The position numbers and the translations under genes are program-made. A stretch of 64,000 nucleotides of DNA from Thiohalocapsa sp963698775 (GTDB lineage: Bacteria; Pseudomonadota; Gammaproteobacteria; Chromatiales; Chromatiaceae), in assembly GCA_963698775.1 (NCBI GenBank), contig CAVOSE010000039.1, positions 1 to 64,000 on the forward strand, read 5' to 3'. The notes under the pieces are model-generated. The model was not told the origin of the DNA, ran no database searches, and saw nothing but the letters and a program-made list of their open reading frames with translations. Shown in pieces: positions 41,524 through 50,750 of this stretch (its first letter is position 1; every line of letters starts with the position of its first letter).

Positions 41524-43428
41524 TCACAGACCATCGCGCAGCGGTACGAATCGTCGTCCGAGTTGTTGCGCCAAACCGGCCAGCCGGGCGTCGATGGCGG
41601 CGGTTTGCCCCGCCTTCAGCGCGTTGGCGAGTTGCGCGTGCTGTTCGGCGACGGTGGCCGTAAGGTCGGCGTGCATCTGGTCGCGAAAGCGCACCTCGTC
41701 GAACTCGATCATGGCCTTGTCGACGGCAAACCAGGCGGTCGCGCCGGCGCCGATGCCGCAGAGCACGGCCCAGGGTCCGCTCGGGGCGCACAGCGCGGCA
41801 CCGCCGAGGGCCGAGGCGAGGGTTGAGCCGCCCTTTTTCGCGGCGGCCTTGCCGGCGAGCGTGGCGGCGGCCTGGAAGCTCTTTTTCGCCGCCAGCTTGG
41901 TGGTGACGGTGGCGGCGGTCTTCTTGGCCAACAGCTTGGCGGTCAGTGCGCCGGCCGCCGCGCCGGCACCTGCCGCGGTGCCGGCACGGGTCGCATCGCG
42001 CTGCAGGTCCGCGAACGCCCCGAGATCCCCGAGATCCGCAAGTTCGACGGTGCAAGGGGTGGCGGACACGGTCTCTTCGATGCGGCTGCCCAGGCTGTTG
42101 GTCAGCTGCTCCAACCGCTTGTCGGCATCGAATGTCAGCCCCGCGCGAAGGCGTTGCAGCGACTCCTCGAAGCCGGTGTCGGCAAATAGCCGCGCTTCCA
42201 ATTCGTCGGCCATCAGCGTGCCGAAGTCGCCCACCGCAAGCGCCGCCAGGCGCTGGTACTCGCCGATGACAGTGAAGTACCAGTCCAGATAGGCGTCGAT
42301 GCCCTGTTCGACGCGCCCGAACGCCATGCTCAGGTCGTCATCGATGCGCTGTTCGGCAGCGGCGATGGCGTCGAGCCGGACCCGTTGCACGCCCTCGTTC
42401 AGTGCGCTCGACAGCGCCGCCAGTTCCGGATCGGCGCGGCACGGGTTGGTCCAGGCGACGACGGCATGTGCCTGCTGTGCAAGCTTCGAGGGCTCGAAAC
42501 TTTGTAATTTGTGTACAGCGTAGAGGTAAGGGACCGCAAGCAACAGGATCGTGTAGATGAAGGCCGTCGAGACGGTACCGGTCGCCGTCTTGGATGCACC
42601 CGCGCCGGCGTCCGAACAGGACGTGCGGGCGGCGGCGAGCGCGTGGCGCTCCTCTACCAGTGTCAGCGTGCCAAGCAACAGGCTGGTGAACAGCCAGGCG
42701 AACAGGCCAGCCTGGGCCAGGAACAGCGTCCAGGCGGTGAGCTTGAGGACGGGGTCCGGCAGGCTCGGGATGATCAGTTGTGAGGCGTGCCAGGACAGGG
42801 CTTGAACTGAGGCCAGGGCGCCGATCAGCCAGCCCGCGGCATCGCAGTGTACCTGTGCCGCGGTCTGCGTGAAGGCGTTCTCGGCGACTTGGTTCCAAGC
42901 CAGCTCGCGGCTGTCCGCGGCGCCGCCGATGGCGAAGTCGACGGCAAGGAATAACGCGGCCAGCAGGATCAGGTTCAACAGCATCAGCGGCCAGCGGCGG
43001 GCGATGAGGCCGACCTTGTCGCCCTGCACCTCGGGTGCCAGGCGTCGCTGCACCGGCGCGACTGCCAAAGACAGCAGTAACAGGTCCAGTGCTAAGACGG
43101 CCCAGTGCTCCGGCCGCAGCAGGGCCGCCATCGGTAGAAGTAATGCAGTGAGCGCGAGCGCGGACACCGCCGCGAGGGATTGGATCAGCCAGCCGCGGGC
43201 GAACCAGCGCCGAATCCGGCCGTGTGATTGCATGACCCCGCTGAGCCAAAGCCGGCGGGTAAACAGGGCATTGCCGGCTTGGTAGGCCCAGATGGGCCAG
43301 GCCACCGGAACGACGGCCAGTGGCAGCGCCCAGCAGGGCAAGCGGGTGACGCCTAGCGCCGCGACGAATAGCAGCGTGGCCGCGAGGCTTAGGCTTAGGA
43401 GGGTTTGCAGCGGTTCTGGATGACGCAT
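41524..43428 (-). CDS. Large membrane protein of unknown function
   Basis: The 634-residue protein has about four N-terminal membrane segments (residues 5-175), two to four more in the middle (residues 195-310), a periplasmic or cytoplasmic helical domain (residues 310-470: EQRIDDDLSMAFGRVEQGID), then an Ala/Gly/Lys-rich stretch (GAAAGALTAKLLAKKTAAT) and a Gly-rich hydrophobic hairpin (ALCGIGAGATAWFAVDKAMI region), ending in a helical tail. It looks like a membrane-bound scaffold. I do not recognise the family. The intact frame and ordered topology support a real gene. Confidence 0.7.
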   Translation of the reverse strand: MRHPEPLQTLLSLSLAATLLFVAALGVTRLPCWALPLAVVPVAWPIWAYQAGNALFTRRLWLSGVMQSHGRIRRWFARGWLIQSLAAVSALALTALLLPMAALLRPEHWAVLALDLLLLSLAVAPVQRRLAPEVQGDKVGLIARRWPLMLLNLILLAALFLAVDFAIGGAADSRELAWNQVAENAFTQTAAQVHCDAAGWLIGALASVQALSWHASQLIIPSLPDPVLKLTAWTLFLAQAGLFAWLFTSLLLGTLTLVEERHALAAARTSCSDAGAGASKTATGTVSTAFIYTILLLAVPYLYAVHKLQSFEPSKLAQQAHAVVAWTNPCRADPELAALSSALNEGVQRVRLDAIAAAEQRIDDDLSMAFGRVEQGIDAYLDWYFTVIGEYQRLAALAVGDFGTLMADELEARLFADTGFEESLQRLRAGLTFDADKRLEQLTNSLGSRIEETVSATPCTVELADLGDLGAFADLQRDATRAGTAAGAGAAAGALTAKLLAKKTAATVTTKLAAKKSFQAAATLAGKAAAKKGGSTLASALGGAALCAPSGPWAVLCGIGAGATAWFAVDKAMIEFDEVRFRDQMHADLTATVAEQHAQLANALKAGQTAAIDARLAGLAQQLGRRFVPLRDGL

Positions 43429-43491
43429 CTCGGCCCCTTACGCTACGTGCCCCGCTGGTTGGCGCGCTGTGTCAGCGGATCGATCTGTCCA

Positions 43492-44205
43492 TCACCAGGG
43501 GATCGGCTCTCCGTGGCGGAAGAAGCCGCCGCTTGGGCCGTCGTCCGGCAGCGTCGCCGCCCAGACGATGCCCTTGGCGCCCTCGTCGATGCTCAGCGGT
43601 GCGTTGGCGCCGCCCATGTCGGTCTGCACCCAGCCGGGGCAGACGGAATTGACCTTGACGCCGGTCCCCTGGAGTTCGTCGGCGAAGATGCGCGTGACCG
43701 CATTCAGCGCTACTTTCGATAGCCGGTAGCCCGGAACGCCGCCGTTCATGTCGCTCAGCTGACCCATGCCGGAGGAGACGTTGACCACGCGCCCGCTCCC
43801 CTGCATCAGCGGGATCAGTAGTTGGCATAGTTGGATGGCGGCCAGCGTGTTCGTCTCCATGGCGACGCGGATGGTCTCCAACTCCGCCTCGAAGATGCTG
43901 GACGCGGCACTGCCGGGGCTCGGGTCCGGGAAGATGCCGGCGTTGTTGACCAAGACGTCGATGCGCCCGAACTCGGTCCTCAGGTAGTCGCGCAGGGCCT
44001 GGGCCGAGGCGGGTGCCGTCACGTCCAAACGGTGGAAGCGGACGTCGTGACCATCTGCCGTCAGGCGCTCCGCGGCCGCCCTGCCCTCGGCGTCGCGCCG
44101 CGCGGTCAGGATCACGCGATAGCCCCTGTGCGCAAGCTGACGAGCGGTCTCGAGGCCGAGGCCGCGATAAGCACCGGTGACGACGGCGATTGGGGTTTGA
44201 GTCAT
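43492..44205 (-). CDS. Short-chain dehydrogenase/reductase
   Basis: The 237-residue classical SDR starts at ATG 44205 behind AGGAGC (the longer frame to 44271 lacks such a site). It has the cofactor motif TGAYRGLGLETARQL (Tyr in place of the usual second small residue), NNAGIF, the catalytic Ser (VNVSSGMG) and YxxxK (YRLSKVAL), and PGWVQTDMGG. ARR after the second strand favours NADPH. It is carbonyl-reductase-like; the substrate is unknown. No partner gene is adjacent. Confidence 0.87.
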   Translation of the reverse strand: MTQTPIAVVTGAYRGLGLETARQLAHRGYRVILTARRDAEGRAAAERLTADGHDVRFHRLDVTAPASAQALRDYLRTEFGRIDVLVNNAGIFPDPSPGSAASSIFEAELETIRVAMETNTLAAIQLCQLLIPLMQGSGRVVNVSSGMGQLSDMNGGVPGYRLSKVALNAVTRIFADELQGTGVKVNSVCPGWVQTDMGGANAPLSIDEGAKGIVWAATLPDDGPSGGFFRHGEPIPW

Positions 44206-44302
44206 ATGGGGCTCCTGGGTCGCGACTGAGGACGGGGAGCGCTGGTTTATTAACCGACGCGTGGCAGGCATGCGTGACTACTCATCAATCTTTCTGACCC
44301 GG

Positions 44303-44379
44303 CATAGCCGAAACCGAAATCGGGGTGGCAGACTTTGCTCGTTGTCGTGGGTTCCTCGATTGCGACAACGACAACGAAA
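44303..44379. repeat. Dispersed structured repeat, copy 2
   Basis: This reads CATAGCCGAAACCGAAATCG, GGGTGGCAGACTTTG, CTCGTTGTCGTGGGTTCCTC, GATTGCGACAACGACAACGA. Block order and most bases match 13766-13841. GTTGTCGT (left) and ACGACAAC (right) can pair into a stem. The rest of 44206-44512 holds no recognisable gene. Confidence 0.6.
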
Positions 44380-44512
44380 TTGTTCGACCGTTTGTTCAAG
44401 GCCTCGCAGCCAAGTTGCTAATTCAGGTGACGGGCAAACAACGCCTTCTTGGGCATTGAAGCGACGCGTGGAAAGTCGGCGCTTCGCGAAGCGGGTGCCA
44501 TCGAGCCTACCG

Positions 44513-44743
44513 TCAGTGCCTTGGCCAATCCGGCGCGGGGGGCTCATCGGCTTGATCACTCAAAGCATCTCCCCAGGAATCGCTTGGCGTGTCCAGCGGC
44601 GCCGGGATGCGGTGGCTCTCGTCGAGCCAGTCACCGAGGTCGATCAGCCGGCAGCGCTCGCTGCAGAATGGCCTCCAAGTGGACGTCGGCTCCCAGCGTA
44701 CCGACCGGCCGCAGGTTGGGCAGTTGACGACTGTCTTGCTCAT
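44513..44743 (-). CDS. yacG: DNA gyrase inhibitor YacG
   Basis: The 76-residue zinc protein has the four Cys of YacG: NCPTCGRSV and FCSERCRLIDLGDWL, followed by a short acidic tail. YacG binds GyrB and inhibits gyrase. It follows zapD by seven bases on the same strand, the usual gammaproteobacterial order (coaE-zapD-yacG), though coaE is not upstream here. Confidence 0.9.
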   Translation of the reverse strand: MSKTVVNCPTCGRSVRWEPTSTWRPFCSERCRLIDLGDWLDESHRIPAPLDTPSDSWGDALSDQADEPPAPDWPRH

Positions 44744-44750
44744 CGCTTGG

Positions 44751-45518
44751 CTAGAAGACGCAGCAGGTTAGACGGAATTCGATGTCATCGCGAGACTGCG
44801 CAGGACGCTCTGCACCGTTTGCCTGCATGAAGCGAATACTGAAACGATTTTTGTGACCGCTGATCTCCGGGAACAGGGGCTGGGCAGGATCGATTCCGAC
44901 CCGCAGCAGTTGGGCGGGTGCCTGCACGTCGAGGGCCTCCTGAAAGAAGCCGCTTTCCGCGACCAGGGGCCGCGCATCTGCGCTGGTGCGTGCGAGCGAC
45001 AGCACGAGCCGGATGGCCTCGATGACTGGTTGCAGGGGCGTCAGCCAGTGGCGCAGGCGTGCGGCGCGCACGTCCTCGGGTTGGGTCAGCAAGTAATGGT
45101 AGTTGGGCAGATCGAAGCTGCAGGCGCCCCCGGGTATGCTGTTGCGCTGGGCGATGGCCTTGAGAAATTCGTTCTCCCTGGCATCGGCCCCGATCGGGCC
45201 GCCAAGCCGATGAATGCCGCCGGCCGCTCGTTCGAGGTCCGCGATCACCCCGCTGAGCATTGACGGATCGACGCCTGGCTGTTTACCGATGAGCGCGAGT
45301 GTCGACAGGTTGCGGTCGATTTCTTTTAGTATCTCAGTTTTGATGTCCGCGCGTGCGGTGATTGAGAGAATATCCAGCAGGCCCTCGATGGCCGCACGGG
45401 TGTTCCAGTGCTCTGGTTGCGGTGCGAAATACTCAACCTTGTCGAAGAGATGCTCCAGACGCAGAAAGGTGCGGACGCGCTCGTTCAGCGGATGCTCGAA
45501 GATCATCAGATTCGACAC
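44751..45518 (-). CDS. zapD: Cell division protein ZapD
   Basis: ZapD bundles FtsZ filaments at the division ring. The 255-residue protein starts at GTG 45518, behind GGAGG, as MSNLMIFEHPLNERVRTFLR, the family N-terminus. HLFDKVEYF, WNTRAAIEGLLDIL, RADIKTEILKEIDR and FDLPNYHYLL are typical. The C-terminal beta-rich half (RFSIRFM, IEFRLTCCVF) is complete. The longer frame (to 45638) adds an unlikely leader. Confidence 0.9.
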   Translation of the reverse strand: MSNLMIFEHPLNERVRTFLRLEHLFDKVEYFAPQPEHWNTRAAIEGLLDILSITARADIKTEILKEIDRNLSTLALIGKQPGVDPSMLSGVIADLERAAGGIHRLGGPIGADARENEFLKAIAQRNSIPGGACSFDLPNYHYLLTQPEDVRAARLRHWLTPLQPVIEAIRLVLSLARTSADARPLVAESGFFQEALDVQAPAQLLRVGIDPAQPLFPEISGHKNRFSIRFMQANGAERPAQSRDDIEFRLTCCVF

Positions 45519-45987
45519 GGGAAGACTACCTCCGGGCGTTTCGATTGGCCCGATTACGCGCTCGCGGCGCCGGGTTGGGCCACCGGAGCCGGGCATTGAG
45601 ATGAGCTGTACATGATGGCCGGCACAATGCTCCGGCATAATCGCCGCCCAACGGGCGCTTGGTTCTTCGCCTTCACGGCATGCCGTGACGGTAAGCGAAC
45701 TGCTGGGCTGACGAGCCCACGATTCTCCGGTATTCCCGTGACGCGGTAAAGGGACGATGCACCCGATCGGCGTCTGCCTCGACCTGGGGCAGGCGTGCTC
45801 CGAAGAATAGGGACCGCATCGTAAGACTAGACGGCCGCGCCGCCGGCCGGTGCGTCCGCGATGTTAAACTGCCGGCTTGCGACGTGGGCGCATCAACGCC
45901 CATGCAGTACCCCAAGCAGGACTCGGGCCGACCAACGGTCGGGCTTGCGGACGGGGCAAGACTCATCTATCCGACGACGAGGGTTTC
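45519..45987. other. 470-base gap with a 16-bp palindrome, no gene seen
   Basis: This lies between the divergent zapD and yebC. A perfect palindrome, TCACGGCATGCCGTGA, spans 45673-45688 and could be a binding site or part of a small hairpin. Frames here on both strands lack motifs. The promoter of yebC should be in the right part. Confidence 0.5.
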
Positions 45988-46734
45988 ATGGCCGGACACA
46001 GTAAATGGGCCAATATCAAGCACCGCAAGGCGGCCCAAGACAAGAAGCGCGGTAAGGTTTGGACCAAATTGATCCGCGAAGTCACGATCGCTGCGCGCGA
46101 AGGCGGCGGTGATCCGGGCACCAACCCGCGGCTGCGGCTGGCCATGGACAAGGCCTTCGGCGCGAACATGCCCAAGGACACGGTGGACCGGGCCATCAAA
46201 CGCGGGGCCGGCTCTGAGGACGGCGATAACTACGAGGAGATCCGCTACGAGGGCTATGGGCCCGGCGGCGTCGCGGTGATGGTCGACTGCATGACCGACA
46301 ACCGTAACCGCACCGCCTCCGAGGTGCGTCATGCCTTTACTAAGCATGGCGGCAACCTCGGCACCGACGGCTCCGTGGCGTACCTGTTCACCAAGCAGGG
46401 CATCGTCAGTTTCCAGCCGGGCACCGACGAGGACGCGGTCATGGAAGCGGCGCTAGAGGCAGGTGCCGAGGACGTCGTCGTCAACGACGACGGCTCGCTG
46501 GACGTGGTCACGACGCCGGAGGAGTTCGCCGAGGTACGCGACGCACTCGGCGAGGCCGGTCTCGATACCAGCGTGTCGGATGTCTCCTACAATGCTGCCA
46601 CGCAGGCCGAGTTGGATCTCGAGACGGCGCAGAAGCTGCAGAAGATGGTCGAAGCGTTGGAAGACCTCGACGACGTACAAGACGTCTACAACAATGCAGA
46701 CATCTCTGACGAGATCATGGAGCAACTCGAATAG
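45988..46734 (+). CDS. yebC: YebC/PmpR family regulator or translation factor
   Basis: The 248-residue protein starts MAGHSKWANIKHRKAAQDKK, the unmistakable YebC N-terminus, and contains YEGYGPGGVAVMVDCMTDNR, HGGNLGTDGSVAYLF and an acidic C-terminus (DVYNNADI). YebC proteins bind DNA as regulators or help ribosomes through proline stretches. It precedes ruvC, as in most gammaproteobacteria. Confidence 0.95.
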   Translation: MAGHSKWANIKHRKAAQDKKRGKVWTKLIREVTIAAREGGGDPGTNPRLRLAMDKAFGANMPKDTVDRAIKRGAGSEDGDNYEEIRYEGYGPGGVAVMVDCMTDNRNRTASEVRHAFTKHGGNLGTDGSVAYLFTKQGIVSFQPGTDEDAVMEAALEAGAEDVVVNDDGSLDVVTTPEEFAEVRDALGEAGLDTSVSDVSYNAATQAELDLETAQKLQKMVEALEDLDDVQDVYNNADISDEIMEQLE

Positions 46735-46818
46735 CCACAGCTTGAACGGCCTGCTTTGCCACGCGTTCACGCATCAACTTGCGGACCTCTGACCCGTGCG
46801 ACCCTCGAGCCCCGAACT

Positions 46819-47355
46819 TTGCTAACCAAGCGTCGACTCCGCCACCGCATCCTGGGCATAGATCCAGGCTCGCGAAATACCGGTTATGGTCTCATCGACA
46901 CCGACGGCCAGCGCAGTGAGCGTATCGCAAGTGGTTGCATCCGCGTCGGTCAGCATCCGTGGCCGGAACGACTGGGACTGATCTTTGATCAAATCGCGGT
47001 GTTGGTCGCCGAGTACACCCCGCACGAAATGGCCGTTGAACAGTTGATCTTTGCCCGCGACCCCACCGCGGCATTGAAGATCGGCCAGGCGCGCGGCGCG
47101 GTTCTGTGCGCCGGGCTCAAGGGCGGCGTTACGGTGCATGAGTACAGCCCAAAATCCGTTAAGCTCGCCGTGGTGGGCAGTGGTGGCGCGGAGAAGACTC
47201 AGGTGCAGCATATGGTCCGCATCCTGCTTTCGCTGGAGGCGCAGCCCGGCGAGGACGAGGCCGATGCGCTCGCCATTGCCCTCTGTCATGCCCATTCCAT
47301 GGGCATTCCCCAGCGCAAGCGTGCAGCCGCCTCGTGGCGGGATTTCCAACCATGA
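46819..47355 (+). CDS. ruvC: Holliday junction resolvase RuvC
   Basis: RuvC cuts Holliday junctions made in recombination. It has the four acidic active-site positions: Asp in ILGIDPGSRNTGYG, Glu in AVEQLIF, and the Asp pair in EDEADALAIALCHAH. VEQLIFARDPTAALKIGQAR departs slightly from the usual wording but keeps the fold. No ATG or GTG fits; TTG at 46819 gives a family-sized protein of 178 residues, and TTG 46756 gives a longer one. It ends overlapping ruvA by four bases. Confidence 0.9.
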   Translation: MLTKRRLRHRILGIDPGSRNTGYGLIDTDGQRSERIASGCIRVGQHPWPERLGLIFDQIAVLVAEYTPHEMAVEQLIFARDPTAALKIGQARGAVLCAGLKGGVTVHEYSPKSVKLAVVGSGGAEKTQVQHMVRILLSLEAQPGEDEADALAIALCHAHSMGIPQRKRAAASWRDFQP

Positions 47356-47963
47356 TCGGCAGACTGAAGGGCGAGATCCTGGCGAAACATCCTCCCCAGC
47401 TGCTGATCGATGTGGGTGGTGTCGGCTATGAGGTCGAGGCGCCGATGTCGACCTTCTACGACCTGCCGCAGATCGGCGAGTCGGTGACCCTGATCACGCA
47501 TCTGATCGTGCGCGAGGACGCCCACGTACTCTACGGCTTTCTGCGCGAGCATGACCGTGCCCTGTTTCGCGGCCTGCTCAGGGTCACCGGCGTTGGTGCC
47601 AAGATGGCGCTTGGCATCTTGTCCGGCATGGACGCCGCGCGTTTTGCGCAGTGCATCGAGCAGGAAGATCTCGCCGCCCTAAGCCGCCTGCCCGGCATCG
47701 GCAAGAAGACCGCTCAGCGTCTGGTTATGGAGATGAAGGACCGCGTCGCGGACCTTGGCAGCGGTGCGGCGGTCGTCGTCGGTACCGGCACGACATCCAC
47801 CCCACCGGCTGCCGACGATCCCCTCACCGATGCCGTCAGCGCGCTAATCGCCCTCGGCTACCGGCCCGCCGATGCCAACCGCATGGCCCGCGCCGCCGAT
47901 GACGGCGCCAAGACCTCCGAGGAGATCATTCGTGCCGCGTTGCAAGTGGTTGGTGCGAGCTGA
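47352..47963 (+). CDS. ruvA: Holliday junction branch migration protein RuvA
   Basis: The 203-residue protein starts MIGRLKGEILAKHPPQLLID at an ATG overlapping the ruvC stop. Domain I is an OB-fold (VGYEVEAPMST), domain II has two helix-hairpin-helix motifs (LLRVTGVGAKMALGIL and LSRLPGIGKKTAQRLVMEMK), domain III (ALGYRPADANRM) binds RuvB. It recognises the four-way junction. ruvB, which usually follows, is not in this place. Confidence 0.94.
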   Translation: MIGRLKGEILAKHPPQLLIDVGGVGYEVEAPMSTFYDLPQIGESVTLITHLIVREDAHVLYGFLREHDRALFRGLLRVTGVGAKMALGILSGMDAARFAQCIEQEDLAALSRLPGIGKKTAQRLVMEMKDRVADLGSGAAVVVGTGTTSTPPAADDPLTDAVSALIALGYRPADANRMARAADDGAKTSEEIIRAALQVVGAS

Positions 47964-48218
47964 GCCGCGCTTGGTCCAAATCCAAGCACTCAGTGCTGAA
48001 TAAGGTGACTGAGCGACCTCGCGTTGGGAGCGATGATCACGAAGCGACGGGCCGCTCAGGAGACAGAGGAAATGCTATTATTTCAATAGTATCAGCGGCT
48101 TGATCGACGTCATGCCGTATGTCGACAACCGGTGATAGCCTGCCTCGGTCGACCAAGGGTCATGGGGCTTTACGGCCAATCCGGGGCTCATCCACACTGC
48201 CACAAGAGGGGCGTTGAA

Positions 48219-48386
48219 ATGGCTACCAAGCTGGAACAGGAAGAGTATTTGTACAGACGGGCAATCGACATTATCGACTCGCCCGACACCGAATCCGTCA
48301 AGGAAGAACTATTGTTCGAGGAAGTGTGGTTGCCCCTCGCCGCGTTGTACAAAGATCGACTCGATGCACCGAAGCCCGATGCGTAG
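48219..48386 (+). CDS. Small acidic hypothetical protein
   Basis: The 55-residue frame (TKLEQEEYLYRRAIDIIDSP, then SVKEELLFEEVWLPLAALYK) is amphipathic and well formed, with GAGGGG upstream of ATG 48219. The composition is helix-like and unlike a chance frame. I do not recognise a family. The gap 47964-48218 before it has no gene. Confidence 0.5.
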   Translation: MATKLEQEEYLYRRAIDIIDSPDTESVKEELLFEEVWLPLAALYKDRLDAPKPDA

Positions 48387-48434
48387 CCTGCAACACGATA
48401 GCTGAATGGCTGCTGTGGGGCTGCGCAAGCGTCG

Positions 48435-49226
48435 TCAAGCGTCCCGCTGGCAGTTTCCGCACCAGTAGGTGGAGCGGGGATTCACCCCCAATCTGGCGCG
48501 TCGAATCCTGTCACCGCAGCGCAGGCAGGGGAGATCGAAGCGGCCATAGACCCACAAGTGACCGTGACCGTCGAGATTGCGACGGGTAGCCCGTGGGCCG
48601 CCGCCCAGGTTCTCGCGCAACAGCAATGCGGCGCGCCGGTACAGCGCAGAGATGGTCTCGACGCGCAGATCCCGCAGGCACTGCGACGGCGACTGCCGCT
48701 GCAGGAACAGTACCTCCGACTTGTAGACATTGCCGATGCCGGCGGCAATGCGCTGATCGAGCAACAGGTCGACGATGGCGGTGTCCGGTGGCAGCAAGGC
48801 ATCGATACGGCGCAGGATGTCGTCTGTCTCCGCGCCGTCGTCGATCAGGTCAGGCCCTAGCCGGTTACCCTGGTCCGCGCGTTCGAACCCGTGCACCCGC
48901 AGCCATTGCACCTCCTTGGCGTTGAAGCAGACGTAGTCCATGTCCTTGGTGGAGAGCACGATACTCGCTTGCCGCGCCGGCTTGCGCCAACCCTCGCCGC
49001 GGCTATAGCGGTGCCAGGAACCATACATGCCGAGATGGCTGCGCAATTGTCGCCCGCCGTCGAAGGTCACGAAAAGGTGTTTGCCTTCGCTGCGGACACA
49101 GACGACCCGGTCCGGGCCTCTGGACGCGCCAAACATCGGCCGCAAGCGCACGCGCAGCACCACGCGCTCGCGCAGTTGCTCGTCGAGATAGCGGGCAATC
49201 TTGTGGATCGTGTCGCCTTCAGGCAC
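48435..49226 (-). CDS. nei: Fpg/Nei family DNA glycosylase (endonuclease VIII-like)
   Basis: This enzyme removes oxidised bases and cleaves the strand. The 263-residue protein starts MPEGDTIHKIARYL: Pro1 and Glu2 after Met removal are the catalytic pair, and the DTI wording is the Nei2-like type. Lys in SEGKHLF is the other active-site residue; AAGIGNVYKSEVLF is the helix-two-turn-helix; CLRC and YWCGNC form the zinc finger with its Arg (NPRSTYWC). It is intact and monocistronic. Confidence 0.88.
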   Translation of the reverse strand: MPEGDTIHKIARYLDEQLRERVVLRVRLRPMFGASRGPDRVVCVRSEGKHLFVTFDGGRQLRSHLGMYGSWHRYSRGEGWRKPARQASIVLSTKDMDYVCFNAKEVQWLRVHGFERADQGNRLGPDLIDDGAETDDILRRIDALLPPDTAIVDLLLDQRIAAGIGNVYKSEVLFLQRQSPSQCLRDLRVETISALYRRAALLLRENLGGGPRATRRNLDGHGHLWVYGRFDLPCLRCGDRIRRARLGVNPRSTYWCGNCQRDA

Positions 49227-49542
49227 GGTGGTTCAGAGAACGGAGTTGTGAGAGTTCGAGTGATTCGCGTGTTTTCCTGAAATCAGGAATCGCCCGGCAT
49301 TGCAGTCGCGACTGAAAACCGCATCGAAAGTATCCCTGTCGGACCCAATCGGAGCCCTATGGAACCAAGAAGGCATTCCCGCTCTCTGATTCCGAAGCGC
49401 GTGCCACGGTGTCTCGCCTCAAGATACGGAGTTGTCCATGTTTTTTTTCGTTCGGATCGGACCCGACGCGCCGTCTTGCGCGCGCCAGCGCGCGTGACGG
49501 CATGCCTCAGCTCGCCTCCACTGCAGCCGTGCTGGTGATCGC
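49227..49542. other. 316-base gap, nothing recognised
   Basis: This lies between the divergent nei and DMT genes. It has a run of eight T at about 49440-49447 without a stem before it. No gene, RNA or repeat was found. Confidence 0.5.
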
Positions 49543-50502
49543 GTGACGACCGCGCACCGGGAACTCTCCGACTGGCTGAGCTTGCTCGCCCTGACTGTCA
49601 TGTGGGGCTCGTCGTTCCTGTTCACGAAGATCGCCGTGTCGGTGTTGCCGATGCCGACCATCGTCAGCGCGCGCTTGGTCATCGCGGCGTTGATCCTGGT
49701 CCCGCTGATGTTCGGTTTGGGACGACCCTTGCCGCGCGGCGGCCGGCTGTGGCTATTCTTCGTGCTCATCGCCCTGGTCGGCAACCTGCTGCCGTTCTCG
49801 CTGATTACATGGGGACAACGTTCCATCGACAGTGGCCTGGCCGGTATTCTGATGGCGGTGATGCCACTGGCGACGCTGGCCCTGGCGCACTTGTTCGTCC
49901 CCGGTGAGCGGCTGACGCCGTATCGAGTCGGCGGTTTTCTGCTCGGGTTCGCTGGCGTTATCGTACTGATCGGACCGCAGGCACTGCTCGCGATCGGCGG
50001 TGATCGAGGACCGTTGTTGCCGATGCTGGCCGTGCTCGGCGGTGCGCTGTGTTACGGCGTCTCAGCCATTTTGGCGCGCTTACGGCCGGCCAGCGATGCC
50101 GTCTCTACCGCCGCGGCGGTGACCGCGCTGGCGGCGCTGATGTCGTTGCCCCTGGGTGGCGATGTCGGCGGTCTTGATGTCGCCGCCCTGTCCGCACCGG
50201 TCATCGGCGCCGTGCTGTTCCTCGGTGTGCTGTCCACCGCGGTGTCTCTGATCGTCTATTTTCGGCTCATACAGACCGCCGGGCCGTCATTTACGTCGCA
50301 GCTCAATTACTTGATTCCGCTCTGGGCGGTCGGCATCGGTGTGCTGTTCTTGGGCGAACAGCCGAAGTTGGCGCAGCTTGCCGCGCTTGGGTTGATCCTT
50401 GCCGGCATCCTGCTGTCGCGGCGCGAACCGGTGGCTGCCGGCGCCGGTGCCTCGGTGAAGGCGGCGGCGGATCCGAAAGCGGTGGCCGGGGTGAGGTCCT
50501 AG
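49543..50502 (+). CDS. DMT superfamily (EamA) permease
   Basis: The 319-residue inner-membrane protein has two EamA repeats of five membrane segments each: TVMWGSSFLFTKIAVSVLP opens the first and GALCYGVSAILARL the second, with YLIPLWAVGIGVLFLGEQPK near the end, the family signature. It starts at GTG 49543. Members export amino acids or metabolites; the substrate is unknown. The Ala-rich tail is cytoplasmic. Confidence 0.88.
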   Translation: MTTAHRELSDWLSLLALTVMWGSSFLFTKIAVSVLPMPTIVSARLVIAALILVPLMFGLGRPLPRGGRLWLFFVLIALVGNLLPFSLITWGQRSIDSGLAGILMAVMPLATLALAHLFVPGERLTPYRVGGFLLGFAGVIVLIGPQALLAIGGDRGPLLPMLAVLGGALCYGVSAILARLRPASDAVSTAAAVTALAALMSLPLGGDVGGLDVAALSAPVIGAVLFLGVLSTAVSLIVYFRLIQTAGPSFTSQLNYLIPLWAVGIGVLFLGEQPKLAQLAALGLILAGILLSRREPVAAGAGASVKAAADPKAVAGVRS

Positions 50503-50574
50503 AGTGCTTGGGGGCGCCGAATGCTTGCAGACGAGTCAAGTTTCGATGCGACATCAGACAGGCGAGGCTTGTCG

Positions 50575-50623
50575 AAATCGAAATCGAAACTCGAACTCGA
50601 ACTCGAACTCGAACTCGAACTCG
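50575..50623. repeat. Hexamer tandem repeat
   Basis: Two AAATCG units (50575-50586), one extra A, then six AACTCG units (50588-50623). Adjacent sequence (TCGATAGCGATACCGATAG at about 50652) has a similar TCGA-rich style. It lies between the DMT gene and the converging unknown gene at 50751. Confidence 0.7.
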
Positions 50624-50750
50624 GGATCGAGTCACTCGCCACTCGCTACGCTTTCGATAGCGATACCGATAGTCAGGACTCGTCGGTCTGAGGCGAAGCC
50701 TCGCTAGGCTGTCCAGTCGGCGGCTTTGAATCGCGCCGCGTATCCCTCGG

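Noticed and set aside
44278..44559. 93-residue minus frame next to yacG
   Set aside because: It overlaps the structured repeat and the end of yacG; Arg/Cys-rich with no family.
48068..48095. Possible AT-rich hairpin after ruvA (CTATTATTTCAATAGTA)
   Set aside because: The arms pair over only a few bases and no T-run follows.
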